Assembly (NCBI RefSeq): GCF_000152825.2
Contig: NC_014414.1
Span: 1,116,001-1,180,000, forward strand
From: Parvularcula bermudensis HTCC2503
GTDB lineage: Bacteria; Pseudomonadota; Alphaproteobacteria; Caulobacterales; Parvularculaceae
Direction of reading: 5' to 3'
Length of the DNA: 64,000 nt
Shown: piece after piece, positions 16,877 through 27,200 of the stretch
How positions within the stretch are numbered: the stretch's first letter is position 1
Layout: each line of letters starts with the position of its first letter
Notes under the pieces: model-generated
Told to the model about the DNA's origin: nothing
Databases searched by the model: none
What the model saw: only the letters and a program-made list of their open reading frames with translations
Program-made: the position numbers and the translations under genes

Positions 16877-18073
16877 CTACGCTGCGCGCTCCAGGAGCTT
16901 CTTCGCCTTGCCCTCCATATCGAGCCGGGCGTCCTGCTGCGGTTTCGACCGGGCGACGGCGGTGATGCCCTGGACGAAGTCGAACACAGACTCGGGCGAT
17001 CGGCCTTCTTCGGCGAGGACTGTTTCGACGATTCTGGCCGTCTCCGCCTTGGAGAAACCCCGCTTGCGGAGGAAGTCGGTGCGATCGTCATCACTGCGCG
17101 CGACGATCCGCTCGCGCGCGGCACGGATGCCTTCGACGAAGGGTCGTGGCGAGGAATCTGCGAAGCGGGTCAGAGCCGGCGCCGCCTCGTGTGCGAAGCG
17201 ATTGGCGGCGTATTTGGAATGCCGGATGCTGATTTCCTGGAAGTCCTCGGCGCCCCAGAGATTGCGGTTCTGGCAGACGGCGCGCAGATAGAAGCTGGCG
17301 ATGCCGAGCGTCTTCGCGCCGACTTCCGAGTTCCAGCAATAGAAGCCCCGGAAATAGAGATCGGGAGATCCGTCGGGCAGCTTGCCCGCCTCGATCGGGT
17401 TCATGTCGTCGACCAGGAAGAGGAAGACGTCTCGGTCGGAGGCGTAGAGCGTGGTCGTGTCCTTGGTAATGTCGACCATCGGGTTGTAAACGCCGCTCGA
17501 CCAGTCGAGCGTGCCGGGCACTTTCCAGCGCGTATCGCCAGTTCCGTTCCCCGCGATCTTCCGCACGGCGGCGATGAGCTCATGATCGTAGATGCGGCCA
17601 TAGTCAGGTCCGGTGACGGCGCGTAATTCCGTGCGCCCGTCTTCGGTTTCCAGCGTCTTGATCTGCTCGGCGCGGTGCGAGGTGAGCCCGTATTGCAGGT
17701 TGATGCCCGCAAGCGGCGCCGGGAGCTGGCGCAGATAGGCAGCCGGCGCGCTGACCAGGCTGGCGAGCTGTCCGAAGCTCCAATGGGTCGGCGCGACCGG
17801 CGCGTCGGCTTCGGGCAGGATGAGCGCCAGGTTTTCCGGATCGTCGCGATGGGCTTCGACGCGGATCGCCGCGCTCTCGACCGTCCGCGTGCGGCTGCGC
17901 TCGGCGCGGCCCTTCACCGAGGTGTAAAGCTCCGACAGGGACAGATAGCGCTCGTCATCCGGCCGCGAAAACCATTCCGAGGAGACGCGGCCGATCCGCT
18001 CTCCGCGCGAGATATCAACTTTGTAGCCGCCGCTCGCGTCGCGCCGGCCATCCTGGGTTTCAAGGTTCGTCAT
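16877..18073 (-). CDS. DUF932-domain protein of ICE/plasmid backbones
   Basis: A 398-residue protein of the DUF932 family, common on conjugative elements and phages and sometimes called a plasmid-related or phage-like protein. Recognisable parts are SEWFSRPDDERYLSLSELY near the N-terminus, HWSFGQLASLVSAPAAYLRQ around residue 97, DRDVFLFLVDD and FYCWNSEVGAKTLGIASFY in the middle, and RKRGFSKAETARIVE toward the C-terminus. No enzymatic motif is known. It is upstream of the ParB-like gene and shares its 38-bp leader, so the two form the maintenance segment of the ICE. The length is typical for the family. Confidence 0.88.
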   Translation of the reverse strand: MTNLETQDGRRDASGGYKVDISRGERIGRVSSEWFSRPDDERYLSLSELYTSVKGRAERSRTRTVESAAIRVEAHRDDPENLALILPEADAPVAPTHWSFGQLASLVSAPAAYLRQLPAPLAGINLQYGLTSHRAEQIKTLETEDGRTELRAVTGPDYGRIYDHELIAAVRKIAGNGTGDTRWKVPGTLDWSSGVYNPMVDITKDTTTLYASDRDVFLFLVDDMNPIEAGKLPDGSPDLYFRGFYCWNSEVGAKTLGIASFYLRAVCQNRNLWGAEDFQEISIRHSKYAANRFAHEAAPALTRFADSSPRPFVEGIRAARERIVARSDDDRTDFLRKRGFSKAETARIVETVLAEEGRSPESVFDFVQGITAVARSKPQQDARLDMEGKAKKLLERAA

Positions 18074-18096
18074 GGGTCAATCTCCGTGGGCGGGCC

Positions 18097-18134
18097 GGCC
18101 GAGAGCCTCTCTCTCGACCTCCAAACCCGTCACG
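18097..18134. repeat. 38-bp leader repeat, copy 2 (upstream of DUF932 gene)
   Basis: Starts GGCCGAGAGCCTCTCTC and ends CAAACCCGTCACG. It is the second copy of the 16773-16810 repeat with one mismatch and sits at a similar distance from the DUF932 start at 18073. Confidence 0.75.
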
Positions 18135-18484
18135 GCGAAAGCCGCCGAACTCTTACTCTCTGGGGGCGCCCACGGCGTCTCCCCGCAGAAGGGGTAGGCC
18201 GAGACCTGGGCTCGGACGCAGGGGAAGGCTTTCCCCAGGCAGACTTCCAACCAGCGGTCAACGAGATGCCAATTAGCGGAACATTGACTCCGAATCAGCC
18301 GAAGCGGGGCTTCCGCTCCGGCGGCAGCCCGGCCTGGAGGGCGACGTCGTCCCTTCTCCTGGCGCCCTGGTCCAAAGGCCGATGGTTAACTGGGAGGCTG
18401 CCCTGATCTACATCGCGTTAATGATACAAAACCTCACGCTATGGGCTCCAAAGTGTGGGGATACCTATCAGCTGCCCAGGCGCT
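18135..18484. other. Non-coding stretch between DUF932 and AbiEi
   Basis: About 350 bp without a convincing gene. It has short GC-rich dyads (for example GGGGAAGGCTTTCCCC at 18221-18236) and is likely the upstream control region of the DUF932/ParB unit. Confidence 0.4.
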
Positions 18485-18557
18485 GTCCGAAATTTGCATA
18501 CAGATTTCGGACGTCACACTTGCGAGCTGTCCGAAATACCACTACATATTTCGGACA
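18485..18557 (+). promoter_or_regulatory. AbiEi operator pair and leaderless promoter
   Basis: Two inverted repeats with the same half-site TGTCCGAAAT: GTCCGAAAT-N10-ATTTCGGAC (18485-18512) and TGTCCGAAATA-N8-TATTTCGGACA (18528-18557), with centres 44 bp apart. TTGCGA (18520-18525), 17 nt and TACATA (18543-18548) form a promoter inside them, predicting transcription from about 18556, essentially at the ATG (18557). AbiEi antitoxins are known to bind inverted repeats in their own promoters. Confidence 0.75.
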
Positions 18558-19210
18558 TGACAGACACTGCATCAGATTTGAAAACCGCGATCCTGAAGCG
18601 CATCGAGAAGGGTGCGACAAGAGGGGTTTGGACGCCGCGAGACTTCCTCGATCTTGGCGCGCGGGACGCCGTGGACAAGACACTGCAGCGGCTGACACGC
18701 GCTGGAAGTTTGCGGCGGGTGGATCGAGGGCTTTACGACAAGCCGTCATTCAACAGTCTGACACAGAAAAGCAATCCTCCCGACCCAAGACAGGTTATCG
18801 AGGCCATCGCTCGGCGGGACCAGATCCGCGTACTCGTCGATGGCATGACTGCCGCCAATGATCTCGGACTTACGAATGCGGTTCCTGCAAAAATCGTCGT
18901 GCACGCGGATGCGCGCCTCAAATCGGTCTCGCTTGGCCAACTCGGAATCACGTTCAAGCCTACCGCTGCGAGCAAGCTGTACTGGGCCGGCCGGCCGGCC
19001 ATGCGCATCGTCCAGGCATTGCATTGGCTACGGGACACCATGGGCCAGGTCGATGACGACGCGATTCTTAAGCGTCGTCTGAACGCAATTCTTCATGATC
19101 CGAAAGATGGGCCAGCGCTCCGGGCGGACCTGATGTCGGGCCTGTCGACGCTGCCGAGCTGGATGCAGAGCCTGTTGCGGCCGATGTTGAAAGAACAGGC
19201 TGGCACATGA
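18557..19210 (+). CDS. AbiEi-type antitoxin / transcriptional repressor
   Basis: A 217-residue AbiEi-like (DUF6088) antitoxin. The N-terminal winged helix is clear (GVWTPRDFLDLGARDAVDKT then RLTRAGSLRRVDRGLYDKP), followed by a C-terminal antitoxin domain. In type IV AbiE systems this protein represses the operon and counteracts the nucleotidyltransferase toxin without binding it. It overlaps the toxin gene by 4 nt. The ATG at 18557 is inside the second operator half-site and has no Shine-Dalgarno; promoter geometry predicts a leaderless mRNA. The two following STAND genes overlap in turn, so this repressor may control all four. Confidence 0.88.
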   Translation: MTDTASDLKTAILKRIEKGATRGVWTPRDFLDLGARDAVDKTLQRLTRAGSLRRVDRGLYDKPSFNSLTQKSNPPDPRQVIEAIARRDQIRVLVDGMTAANDLGLTNAVPAKIVVHADARLKSVSLGQLGITFKPTAASKLYWAGRPAMRIVQALHWLRDTMGQVDDDAILKRRLNAILHDPKDGPALRADLMSGLSTLPSWMQSLLRPMLKEQAGT

Positions 19211-20304
19211 TGAACCCCGCATTCGAACAGGTCATCGCAGCAGACGATGAGACAAGGTTGGGTCTTTATACGACGACGGCCCAGCGCCTCGGCACAACAC
19301 CCCAGAATGTTGAAAAAGACTTCTGGGTCTGTTGGACCCTTGATGCGCTCTTCAATGGATTGGCAGACCGGCCACGCTTGCTGTTCAAGGGCGGCACATC
19401 GCTCTCCAAAGGGTTTGGCCTGATCAAGCGCTTCTCGGAAGATATCGATGTCACTGTCTTCCGTGACGATCTGGGAGAAGCAGTCTCTATCACGGAACTG
19501 GAAGCTCTCAGTGGTAAGAAGCGCGGCAAAGCTCTCGATGCGATCAAAGCGGCGTGTGAGGCTTACATAAATGGCCCGTGCCTAGCGGGGCTGTCCGCGA
19601 TCACAGGCGAAACGGCCAAACGCAATGGGTTGAGCACGGAACAGCTCCGCATTGAGCCTGACCCCGAAGACAGTCAGGCGCTCTATGTGCGTTATCCGAC
19701 GGCAACACCCGAAGATGCCCCCGAAGATGCCTATGTCGGCAAGGCTGTAAAGATCGAGTCCGGCGCGAAGTCGGCTCTCGATCCAAATTCGGATCGCGTC
19801 ATCCGGCCGTATCTGGAAAACGATATCCCAGATATCGACTTGGGTGTCGGTAACGTCACAACGGTCGATCCGGAACGGACCTTTTGGGACAAGGTCGTGA
19901 TCCTGCATGGGCTGCGGCGCTGGTTCGACAATCGCGGAGAACTCAAAGGAAACGGCCAGCGGGTCTCGCGCCACTACTACGATCTACACCAACTGTTGGC
20001 TTCAGATACCGGACAAAGGGCGTTGAAAGATCGCGAACTGGGCGCCGACTGCGTGGCCCATGCCCGCATGTTCTTCAATCGCCCAGCCTTCGATCTCGCG
20101 ACGGCAACGCCCCCCACATTCTCTCTTCGCCCCGAGGGCAAGATGCTCGACGACCTTAGCCGCGACTATCGCGCCATGTCGGGCATGATCTTCGGAGAAG
20201 CTCCGGCCTTTGAAGAGATTATCGACGATATCATTGAACTTGAGACGGCTCTGAATGCTCCGACGGAAGGGGCTGAAGAAAGCGATGGCCAGGAACATGG
20301 CTAA
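19207..20304 (+). CDS. AbiEii-type nucleotidyltransferase toxin
   Basis: A 365-residue AbiEii/AbiGii-family toxin with a DNA polymerase beta-like nucleotidyltransferase fold. The motif GGTSLSKGFGLIKRFSEDID is present (GG-T/S then SEDID, with the catalytic acidic residues in DID), as is the family motif near the N-terminus, EKDFWVCWTLDALF. Related toxins transfer nucleotides to tRNA or bind GTP and stop growth on phage infection. It follows AbiEi with a 4-nt overlap and overlaps the nuclease-STAND gene by 20 nt, an unusual extension of an AbiE locus. The length is normal and no catalytic residue is missing. Confidence 0.9.
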   Translation: MMNPAFEQVIAADDETRLGLYTTTAQRLGTTPQNVEKDFWVCWTLDALFNGLADRPRLLFKGGTSLSKGFGLIKRFSEDIDVTVFRDDLGEAVSITELEALSGKKRGKALDAIKAACEAYINGPCLAGLSAITGETAKRNGLSTEQLRIEPDPEDSQALYVRYPTATPEDAPEDAYVGKAVKIESGAKSALDPNSDRVIRPYLENDIPDIDLGVGNVTTVDPERTFWDKVVILHGLRRWFDNRGELKGNGQRVSRHYYDLHQLLASDTGQRALKDRELGADCVAHARMFFNRPAFDLATATPPTFSLRPEGKMLDDLSRDYRAMSGMIFGEAPAFEEIIDDIIELETALNAPTEGAEESDGQEHG

Positions 20305-23300
20305 AAAGACAAAAGGCCCGAAGCCGCGCCGAAATCCAAAGCCATCGTCCAAACCGGCCAAGGCTGCATCCAGGGCCGGATCCAATGCAGGCCGGGGTTT
20401 TCGTTACCAGGATGCCGTGTCCGCTTGGTTGGCGGTAGAAATATGGGCTGGTCAGCGAGCGCCTGCCATCGTGATCCCGGAAGGTGGTGACGACATTGAG
20501 CTGCGTGGCGAAGAAGGGAGCTTTGTCCAGGTCAAGAGCCGGCGGGAACACCTTGGGGACTATACGGAAGGCGAGACGGTTGGACACATTGAGGACCTGT
20601 GGAATCGGTCGCTTGGCTCCGCACCGCAGCCGCAGCTACTGGAGCTCGTTCTTGAGCGGGAGGTGGCGGGCCTCAGTCCCCTCGACGACCACCCTGCCGC
20701 TCGTTTGATCGAAGGTCCGATCAGCACCAGACTTGCAAAACTCAGTGGCGCCTCCGATCTTCTCCCAAGAACATCGATCATCGTGACGACCTCACCGCAG
20801 GAATGGGCGATCAGCCTGATCGTAGATCGATTGAACTGCGCCCCAATTGCAGCCCAGATGTGCTTTGCCGATCTGCTGGTCCGCGTGGGTGCCCTGGCAG
20901 ACGCCAATGGCCGGTTGGCGCCGGAGAACTATCGTGGCGTTTCGATCTCCGACACCGAAACGTCAATCCGCGATGTCTTGGCCGCTATCGACATTGACGC
21001 GATCGAACGCGCCCTCAGGGATGGCGTCTGCGAACCGGTAGATTTCCTTACGCCTCTCGACGACCCAAACTTCTATCTCGGGGTCGATGTAGAACCCGGT
21101 CACATCGCGGCAGGTTTGGTGGCCGAACGCCCCCGAAGCAGGTCGGCTTTGGTGGATGGTATTGAACAACGCCGTGCCGCGTTGATCGTCGGACCGTCAG
21201 GGGCCGGAAAATCCGCTTTAATGTGGGAAGTCGCCAACACGTTGCGCCATACGGTGCGGTGGTTTCGTATCCGTCGTCTGAGCGCGGAGGATATTCCATC
21301 TCTGCGCCAGTTGATCCGGACGTTTCGCGCTTCAGAAGACAGTCCCCTGGGCTTTGTCATGGATGATGTTGGCCGGAATGGGCCGGAAAGCTGGGGCGCC
21401 TTGCTCAAAGAAGCGATGTCTGTGCCCGGCGTCGTCCTACTCGGTTCGGTCCGGGAAGAAGATGTCACGCTGATTGCCGAGCGCGCCCGTGCAGCTGAAA
21501 TACGCGCCGATCCCGACGATGAACTCGCAGAACGACTCTGGCGAGAACTGCGCGAAGTCGAAAAGACGGACTGGGTAGGTTGGCGCGAGCCGTGGAAGAT
21601 GAGCGACGGCCTTCTTCTAGAATATGTCCATATCCTGACGCGCGGACAGAGGATGCACGAACTCCTCGCCGATCAAGTCGCGGCCAGGATTTCAGATCCG
21701 AAGCGTTCCCTCGAACTTGATATTTTGCGATCGGGCGCCTGGGCAGGCGCAGCGAATGCTGAAGTTGATGCATCGCGATTGGCGGGCGCTCTCTCGGTCA
21801 GTGAGGCCGATCTTTCATGCGCCTTACAGCGCCTCATCCAGGAACATCTGGTTCGTTCACCTGCTCCGGGCGCGGTCACCGGCCTACACCAGCTTCGATC
21901 CGAAGAATTGCTGCAGCTCACGCACCAGACAACATTGCCGACCCTCGAAACGAGTTTCGAACGGACGATCGTAAGTGTGCCAGCCGCCGATCTCGAGCCG
22001 TTGGTCGCGGACACGCTATCTGCGCGGCGCTTGCCTGTCCCGGCCGTGCTCAATGGCTTGATTACCCGCGTGGAGGGCGAACAGGACGCGCGGGCGTTGG
22101 CGTCAGCGCTCCGGGGGTTGGGCTCGGGCCGGGTTTCTTCGGGCGTTGACGAATGGCTGGACACGCCTGAAGCGCGTGCGCTGCCGCGAACGCAAGTCGG
22201 AAGCGCCGCAATGTTCGGGATCGCGGGTATTGATCTGAGTAGTCTCAGCATCATCCCGGAGGTCCAGGCCGCGGCGGATCGACTCTCGCAGATCAAAGGT
22301 TCGCCGGAAGATGACCCTCGCCGCCTGTTGATGGAGCGTATGTCACCCTCTGTCTTATCTGCCCTGATCGAGACGGCGGATTTGGCGAGCTTAGATGAGA
22401 TTCTCGCAGCGTTGGTCGGAATGCCATTGCCAGCCGCGGTGCGGACCAGTCTCATGCAGGCTCCCGAAGGCCTCTTGAATGCCAATCTCGATCTCTTGGG
22501 GTCTCTGATGGGCACCTTGTCCGCCCTGGATCGTGAGATCGCCAGTGATTGGGTCGCCGAGGTCGGGCAAGAGGCGCTGTTCGCACGGGTTCAGGCAGAG
22601 ACAGCTTGGGCCGGGCCTGTAACAATCGAAGATGCCGATGATGGAATGATCGTCCGTTGCGATCTTTGGTACGTTGCCGGCTCTGTACAGAAAAATCCGC
22701 ACGACGCGGTTGTAAGTTTGTGTGAGCGGATATTGGCACTGTGTCCGCCGGCTGACATTGCGGTGTCCAACGCTATTACTGCAAGTGGCGAATTGGCAGG
22801 CCTTGCCCAGTTGCCGCTCGCAACAAAGCGGATTCCCCGAGAAAATCTTCCCCCACCGTCAGTTCCTCAGTGGAATCGGCGGTGGGGTCATCTGATTTCC
22901 CGCCGCGTCGCCGCTCCGAGCTATAGCGACTATCTTGCCAGAGGCGTGGCAATTCTCGATGCCCTTGTGCCGACGTTGGAGAAGGTCTTCGACGCGCATT
23001 TTCGAGGAAAGGATGCACTCGGCAACCTCGCCGACAAGCTGAATTCACTCAATGCGGATACTGAAGAACTGACGCCTCCCGCTGTTTCATCATTGGAAGC
23101 GTCAGGCGCGGGGCGCGGAGAGGCTAACACCGCCGTCACCAAGTTCCAGAACCTCCTGCACAGCGCAAGCGTCAATCTCGTCAAGAGGTTCGCAATACTG
23201 CCCGACCAAGCTGGTGCATACATTGCCTGGTTGAGCGATCTCATCGCCGATGTCGACATTGCAATTGCCGAAGAGCCTTGGCATCTCGTCGCCGACGGTC

Positions 23301-24235
23301 CTCCACCGATGCTTACCCGACTTAAGACGCTATTGGAGACGTTGCGAGTTCTGGCCGGAGAAGCCCATGAAAGGAAGCAAGCGCCAGCGGTAACTTGGGC
23401 GGCACGAGGCAAAGGCGCGCGAGTAGGCAACTCCGTTCGGCTCGTATCCCTCTCTGCCAAAGCTGCCGGGGAAACACGACTAGCTCAGCGAAAGGCAGAA
23501 ATTGAGCGCCTGGCAGAGGAAGCCGGGACCGTCGCACAGTTCCACCTTCGTGTTAACGCCAAGGGTATTCTACCGTGGCCGCCAGCAGACGTTCTCGCGC
23601 TGTTGCCCGTGCCCGACATTGCAGATGCGGTGGTCACGCTCGCTGAACAAGCCGAACTCGTGCGGTCATTGGTGGATTCGTCGATCCACCTGACGATCAT
23701 GCCTAACATTGAGGGTGTCGCGTTCCCGGCGCTCGCAAAGTCTGGTTACCAGACCCTCCTTCCGGACGTGGAAGGTGCTGCCTTCTGGGCTGAACAACTC
23801 GGATTGCCACAAGCCCCATCTGTTATGGCAAGCATGTTTGGGGAGGTGCTGAGCCTTGCCAGCGAACTTGGAGCAATGGATCAAAAACGGCTCGGCAATG
23901 AGCCTCGTCCCGAAGAAGAGGTTGCTGCCCGTCGGAGCTTGGAGGCCACCTTCGCAAGAAAGTACGAAGAACTGACCCGACGGCTCAATGCTTTTGACCA
24001 AGCCCTGCAATCGGATGTGTCCGAATTGATCGAGCATCTGCGAACTGGGGACGTTGATTTCGCCGCAGAAGCGCAGGCTGCGATTGGCGGGACTTCAAGC
24101 AATATCGCCGAGGCGGCGGGATATGTGTCTCTGCTCTTGATGTCAGCCGAGATCGGCGAAATGCCCATCGATGGGCAAACTATCAAACGTGTTCACACGA
24201 CCGAATCCGAGCAAATCGTCGATGACCAAGAGTAA
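20285..24235 (+). CDS. Large STAND NTPase with N-terminal PD-(D/E)xK nuclease-like domain
   Basis: About 1,316 residues, probably a cytoplasmic phage sensor-effector. After a basic tail (residues 1-35, Lys/Arg/Pro-rich) comes a Cap4/Mrr-like nuclease fold: GFRYQDAVSAWL (38-49), acidic GGDDIEL (67-73) and FVQVKSR (80-86), which gives the D...QxK catalytic pattern. A P-loop NTPase follows, with GPSGAGKS at 303-310 and Walker B LGFVMDDVG near 355-363. The remaining 900 residues are helical and contain no obvious enzyme motif; they would be the sensor or repeat region. The ATG at 20285 overlaps abiEii by 20 nt; an ATG at 20297 is possible. The gene overlaps the HNH-NACHT gene by 14 nt. It is close in plan to Avs-type proteins, but the family is not one I can name. 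Confidence 0.8.
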   Translation: MARNMAKKTKGPKPRRNPKPSSKPAKAASRAGSNAGRGFRYQDAVSAWLAVEIWAGQRAPAIVIPEGGDDIELRGEEGSFVQVKSRREHLGDYTEGETVGHIEDLWNRSLGSAPQPQLLELVLEREVAGLSPLDDHPAARLIEGPISTRLAKLSGASDLLPRTSIIVTTSPQEWAISLIVDRLNCAPIAAQMCFADLLVRVGALADANGRLAPENYRGVSISDTETSIRDVLAAIDIDAIERALRDGVCEPVDFLTPLDDPNFYLGVDVEPGHIAAGLVAERPRSRSALVDGIEQRRAALIVGPSGAGKSALMWEVANTLRHTVRWFRIRRLSAEDIPSLRQLIRTFRASEDSPLGFVMDDVGRNGPESWGALLKEAMSVPGVVLLGSVREEDVTLIAERARAAEIRADPDDELAERLWRELREVEKTDWVGWREPWKMSDGLLLEYVHILTRGQRMHELLADQVAARISDPKRSLELDILRSGAWAGAANAEVDASRLAGALSVSEADLSCALQRLIQEHLVRSPAPGAVTGLHQLRSEELLQLTHQTTLPTLETSFERTIVSVPAADLEPLVADTLSARRLPVPAVLNGLITRVEGEQDARALASALRGLGSGRVSSGVDEWLDTPEARALPRTQVGSAAMFGIAGIDLSSLSIIPEVQAAADRLSQIKGSPEDDPRRLLMERMSPSVLSALIETADLASLDEILAALVGMPLPAAVRTSLMQAPEGLLNANLDLLGSLMGTLSALDREIASDWVAEVGQEALFARVQAETAWAGPVTIEDADDGMIVRCDLWYVAGSVQKNPHDAVVSLCERILALCPPADIAVSNAITASGELAGLAQLPLATKRIPRENLPPPSVPQWNRRWGHLISRRVAAPSYSDYLARGVAILDALVPTLEKVFDAHFRGKDALGNLADKLNSLNADTEELTPPAVSSLEASGAGRGEANTAVTKFQNLLHSASVNLVKRFAILPDQAGAYIAWLSDLIADVDIAIAEEPWHLVADGPPPMLTRLKTLLETLRVLAGEAHERKQAPAVTWAARGKGARVGNSVRLVSLSAKAAGETRLAQRKAEIERLAEEAGTVAQFHLRVNAKGILPWPPADVLALLPVPDIADAVVTLAEQAELVRSLVDSSIHLTIMPNIEGVAFPALAKSGYQTLLPDVEGAAFWAEQLGLPQAPSVMASMFGEVLSLASELGAMDQKRLGNEPRPEEEVAARRSLEATFARKYEELTRRLNAFDQALQSDVSELIEHLRTGDVDFAAEAQAAIGGTSSNIAEAAGYVSLLLMSAEIGEMPIDGQTIKRVHTTESEQIVDDQE

Positions 24236-27200
24236 CAATAGGGACGACTTCAGTCAGGCGACCAAGAATCGCCTCGCGAAGCAAGCCCGGTATCATTGTA
24301 GCAATCCTAGTTGCAGGAAGCTGACGTCAGCGCCGACCAGCGATGGCTCAAAGGAAATGAATATTGGAGTTGCCGCTCATATCTGCGCTGCAGCCCCTGG
24401 AGTTGGTGCGCGCCGCTATCGCGCCGATATGACGCCCGACCAACGGAAATCGCATGAGAACGGGATTTGGCTTTGCCAAGACTGTGCAAAGGCAATTGAT
24501 TCAGACGATCCCATTTTCACCGAGGCATTTCTGCTCTCTTGGAAGCAGAAGCACTCTGAGGACATGTGGCGCAGCGTTATCGACAAGCTTCCCTTCGGCC
24601 CGACCATGCCGCCGACCGTTTCGGAAATCAGTGCACGCTTTCAAAAAGCTGCCGCTGCGGACTTGGCTGTGTTCCGTCGAACACCCAAATGGCCGGGCAC
24701 GAACGTGGCGCTCACGCTGACGTTAAAGGTGAAGCATGTGAACGAGGCGCTTAGTACGCGCGCGCTTGCTGACGCGGTGACCACACTGGATGACCTCATC
24801 CTTGTCGCGGCGCCCGGAATGGGAAAGACGACAACTCTCTTTCAGGTCGCCGACGGTCTGTTGGAAATCGGCAATGGCACGCCGCTTATCGTGCCGTTGG
24901 GAGATTGGGCCACCGAAGGCGACGCATTGCTCGTATCCATCCTGAAACGCCCCGCATTCAACGGAATTTCCGAGCAGGATTTCCGCGCCGTCGCGGCGAA
25001 CCCCGGCGTCGTGCTGCTTCTTGACGGCTGGAACGAACTGGATGCCGCCGCACGCGAACGCGCGCGCGTGCAAATCACTGCTCTCAAGGCTGAATTGCCG
25101 GAGCTCGGTCTTGTCATTTCCACACGCAAGCAGGCGCTCGACATTCCGTTCGGCGGGACGCGGGTCGACTTACTGCCACTTGATGACGATCAGCAAATGG
25201 AGATCGCGCACGGCATGCGGGGCGACGCTGGCGCACAGCTCGTCGATCAGGCGTGGCGGACAGCGGGTGTCCAGGATCTTGTGACCATCCCACTCTACCT
25301 CACGGCACTTCTTTCGCTGCCAGAGGGCGCGCCTTTTCCGACAACAAAGGAAGAAGTGCTACGGCGCTTCATTGCCGCACACGAGCAGGAAGCCCGCCGT
25401 GCGGCGGCGCTTCATGCCGTGGCTCTCGGCTTCCAGCAGGATTATTTGGATGACCTCGCCGTGTTTGCTACGACAACGGCCAACACGGCGATCACGGACA
25501 GCAACGCGCGCAAATCGGTCGCCAACACCGCGCGGGTTCTGGTGGACGACGGACAAATCACCATCTCCACACAGCCCGACACGTTGCTCGACACGCTTGT
25601 TAGCAATCACGTTCTGACGCGCTCCGGCGACACGCCGGGCTACTCGTTCCAGCACCAGCAATTTCAGGAATGGTACGCCTCGCACTACGTCGAACGACTG
25701 ATGCTACAGGCCGTCAGCGATCCGGCAGCACGCGAGAAACTGAAGGTCGACGTGCTCGATCAGCGTCCGTGGGAAGAAGCAGTTCTGTTCGCAGTCGAAC
25801 GGAGCGCACGCGGAGACGCCATATATAAGACCGCATGCAGCGCCGCCATCCGCGCAGCTTTTGAAGTCGATCCTGTCCTCGCGGGCGAGATGATCTTCCG
25901 CGCCACCGACGAGGTATGGGCACCGATCGGCACCGAAATGCGGAGCCTCGCCGAGCAGTGGCACGCGCCAGGCAAGGTGGATCGCGCGGTGCGTTTCATG
26001 ATCACGGCCGGCAGGCCGGAATTCGCCGATTTTCTTTGGCCGCTTATTTCGCACGCAAACACCCAAGTGCACCTGCCCGCCCTCCGGGCGGCGAAGCGAT
26101 TTCGCTCATCCGTGCTTGGGAACGACGCGCCGGCGCGCATCGCAGCGCTGCCACCGGAAATCCGCAAGAACGTACTGCATGAAATCGCATCGCATGGCGG
26201 GATCGACGGCCTCGACCTTGCGACCGCAATCGCGAAAACTGACAGCGATCCGGACGTGAAGGCGACAGTGGTTGATGCGCTCTCATTTCGACGGGCGGAT
26301 CGCCACGTCGCCGACTTGCTCGCTGACGCGGGCGACGCGACCTACGATATCCTCGCCGAAAAGGGTCACCTCGACGACATTGCAGTCGATGCCGTCCAGC
26401 AGGAACTTCGGCGAGCGCGCGAACGGCGCAAGGTTGCTGGAATTTCGCACTTTCAGCGCCTGCGCACGCTCGTTCACGCGCCGGTCGAAGATGACCACGA
26501 TACCGAGATTACTGAGATTGTTGCCGAAATGGAGATCGACCGGAAACGCGATCGCGAAATGCACTTGTTGTATGAAGCGCGAAAGCGATATCCGGAGGCT
26601 ATCGCTGAGGGGCTACTGCGCCGCGTGCGCGAGCACCGCGAACTCTTCTACGGCGCGGACGATATTCTTGCGGCCGCCGGGTTTGTCCATGAGGACGACG
26701 CGCTGCTCGGGATCGCCCTCGAAGAAACAAGCCGGCACGACGACCGCGCCGAGGCCGCCGCTTCAGTGCTGGGACCAAACGCTGTTGGCCGGCTGATCGA
26801 CGCGTATCTTGCAGCTGGGAAAGTCCTACGCGACGCCAGCGGGAAGTACAACCAGGCGGCAGGTGATCGCTATCACGATCTGCGCGCCCGTATCGGCCAC
26901 ACGCCGGGCGCAAGTTTGGTGGCCGCCGTTCAGGCGCGGGCGGTAAGCGCTGACAATGAGGAAATCGTCCAACTGGCCGAGCTGTTTTCCCGTGAGACCT
27001 ACGGCGACGAAGAGCGGGCGCGACCCTTCAATGTGGAAGGCTTGGCCGCAATCGGAGTGCTGGCGCGCGAATGGGCAGCGCGCATGCTCGCCGCTGGGGA
27101 TGAGAAGCGTTCGCGAGTGGCTACCATTGCAACGATGATGAGCCACGCACCGTCCGTCGCGCATCTTCCACTCTTGAAGAGAATGCTTGACGACAATTTA

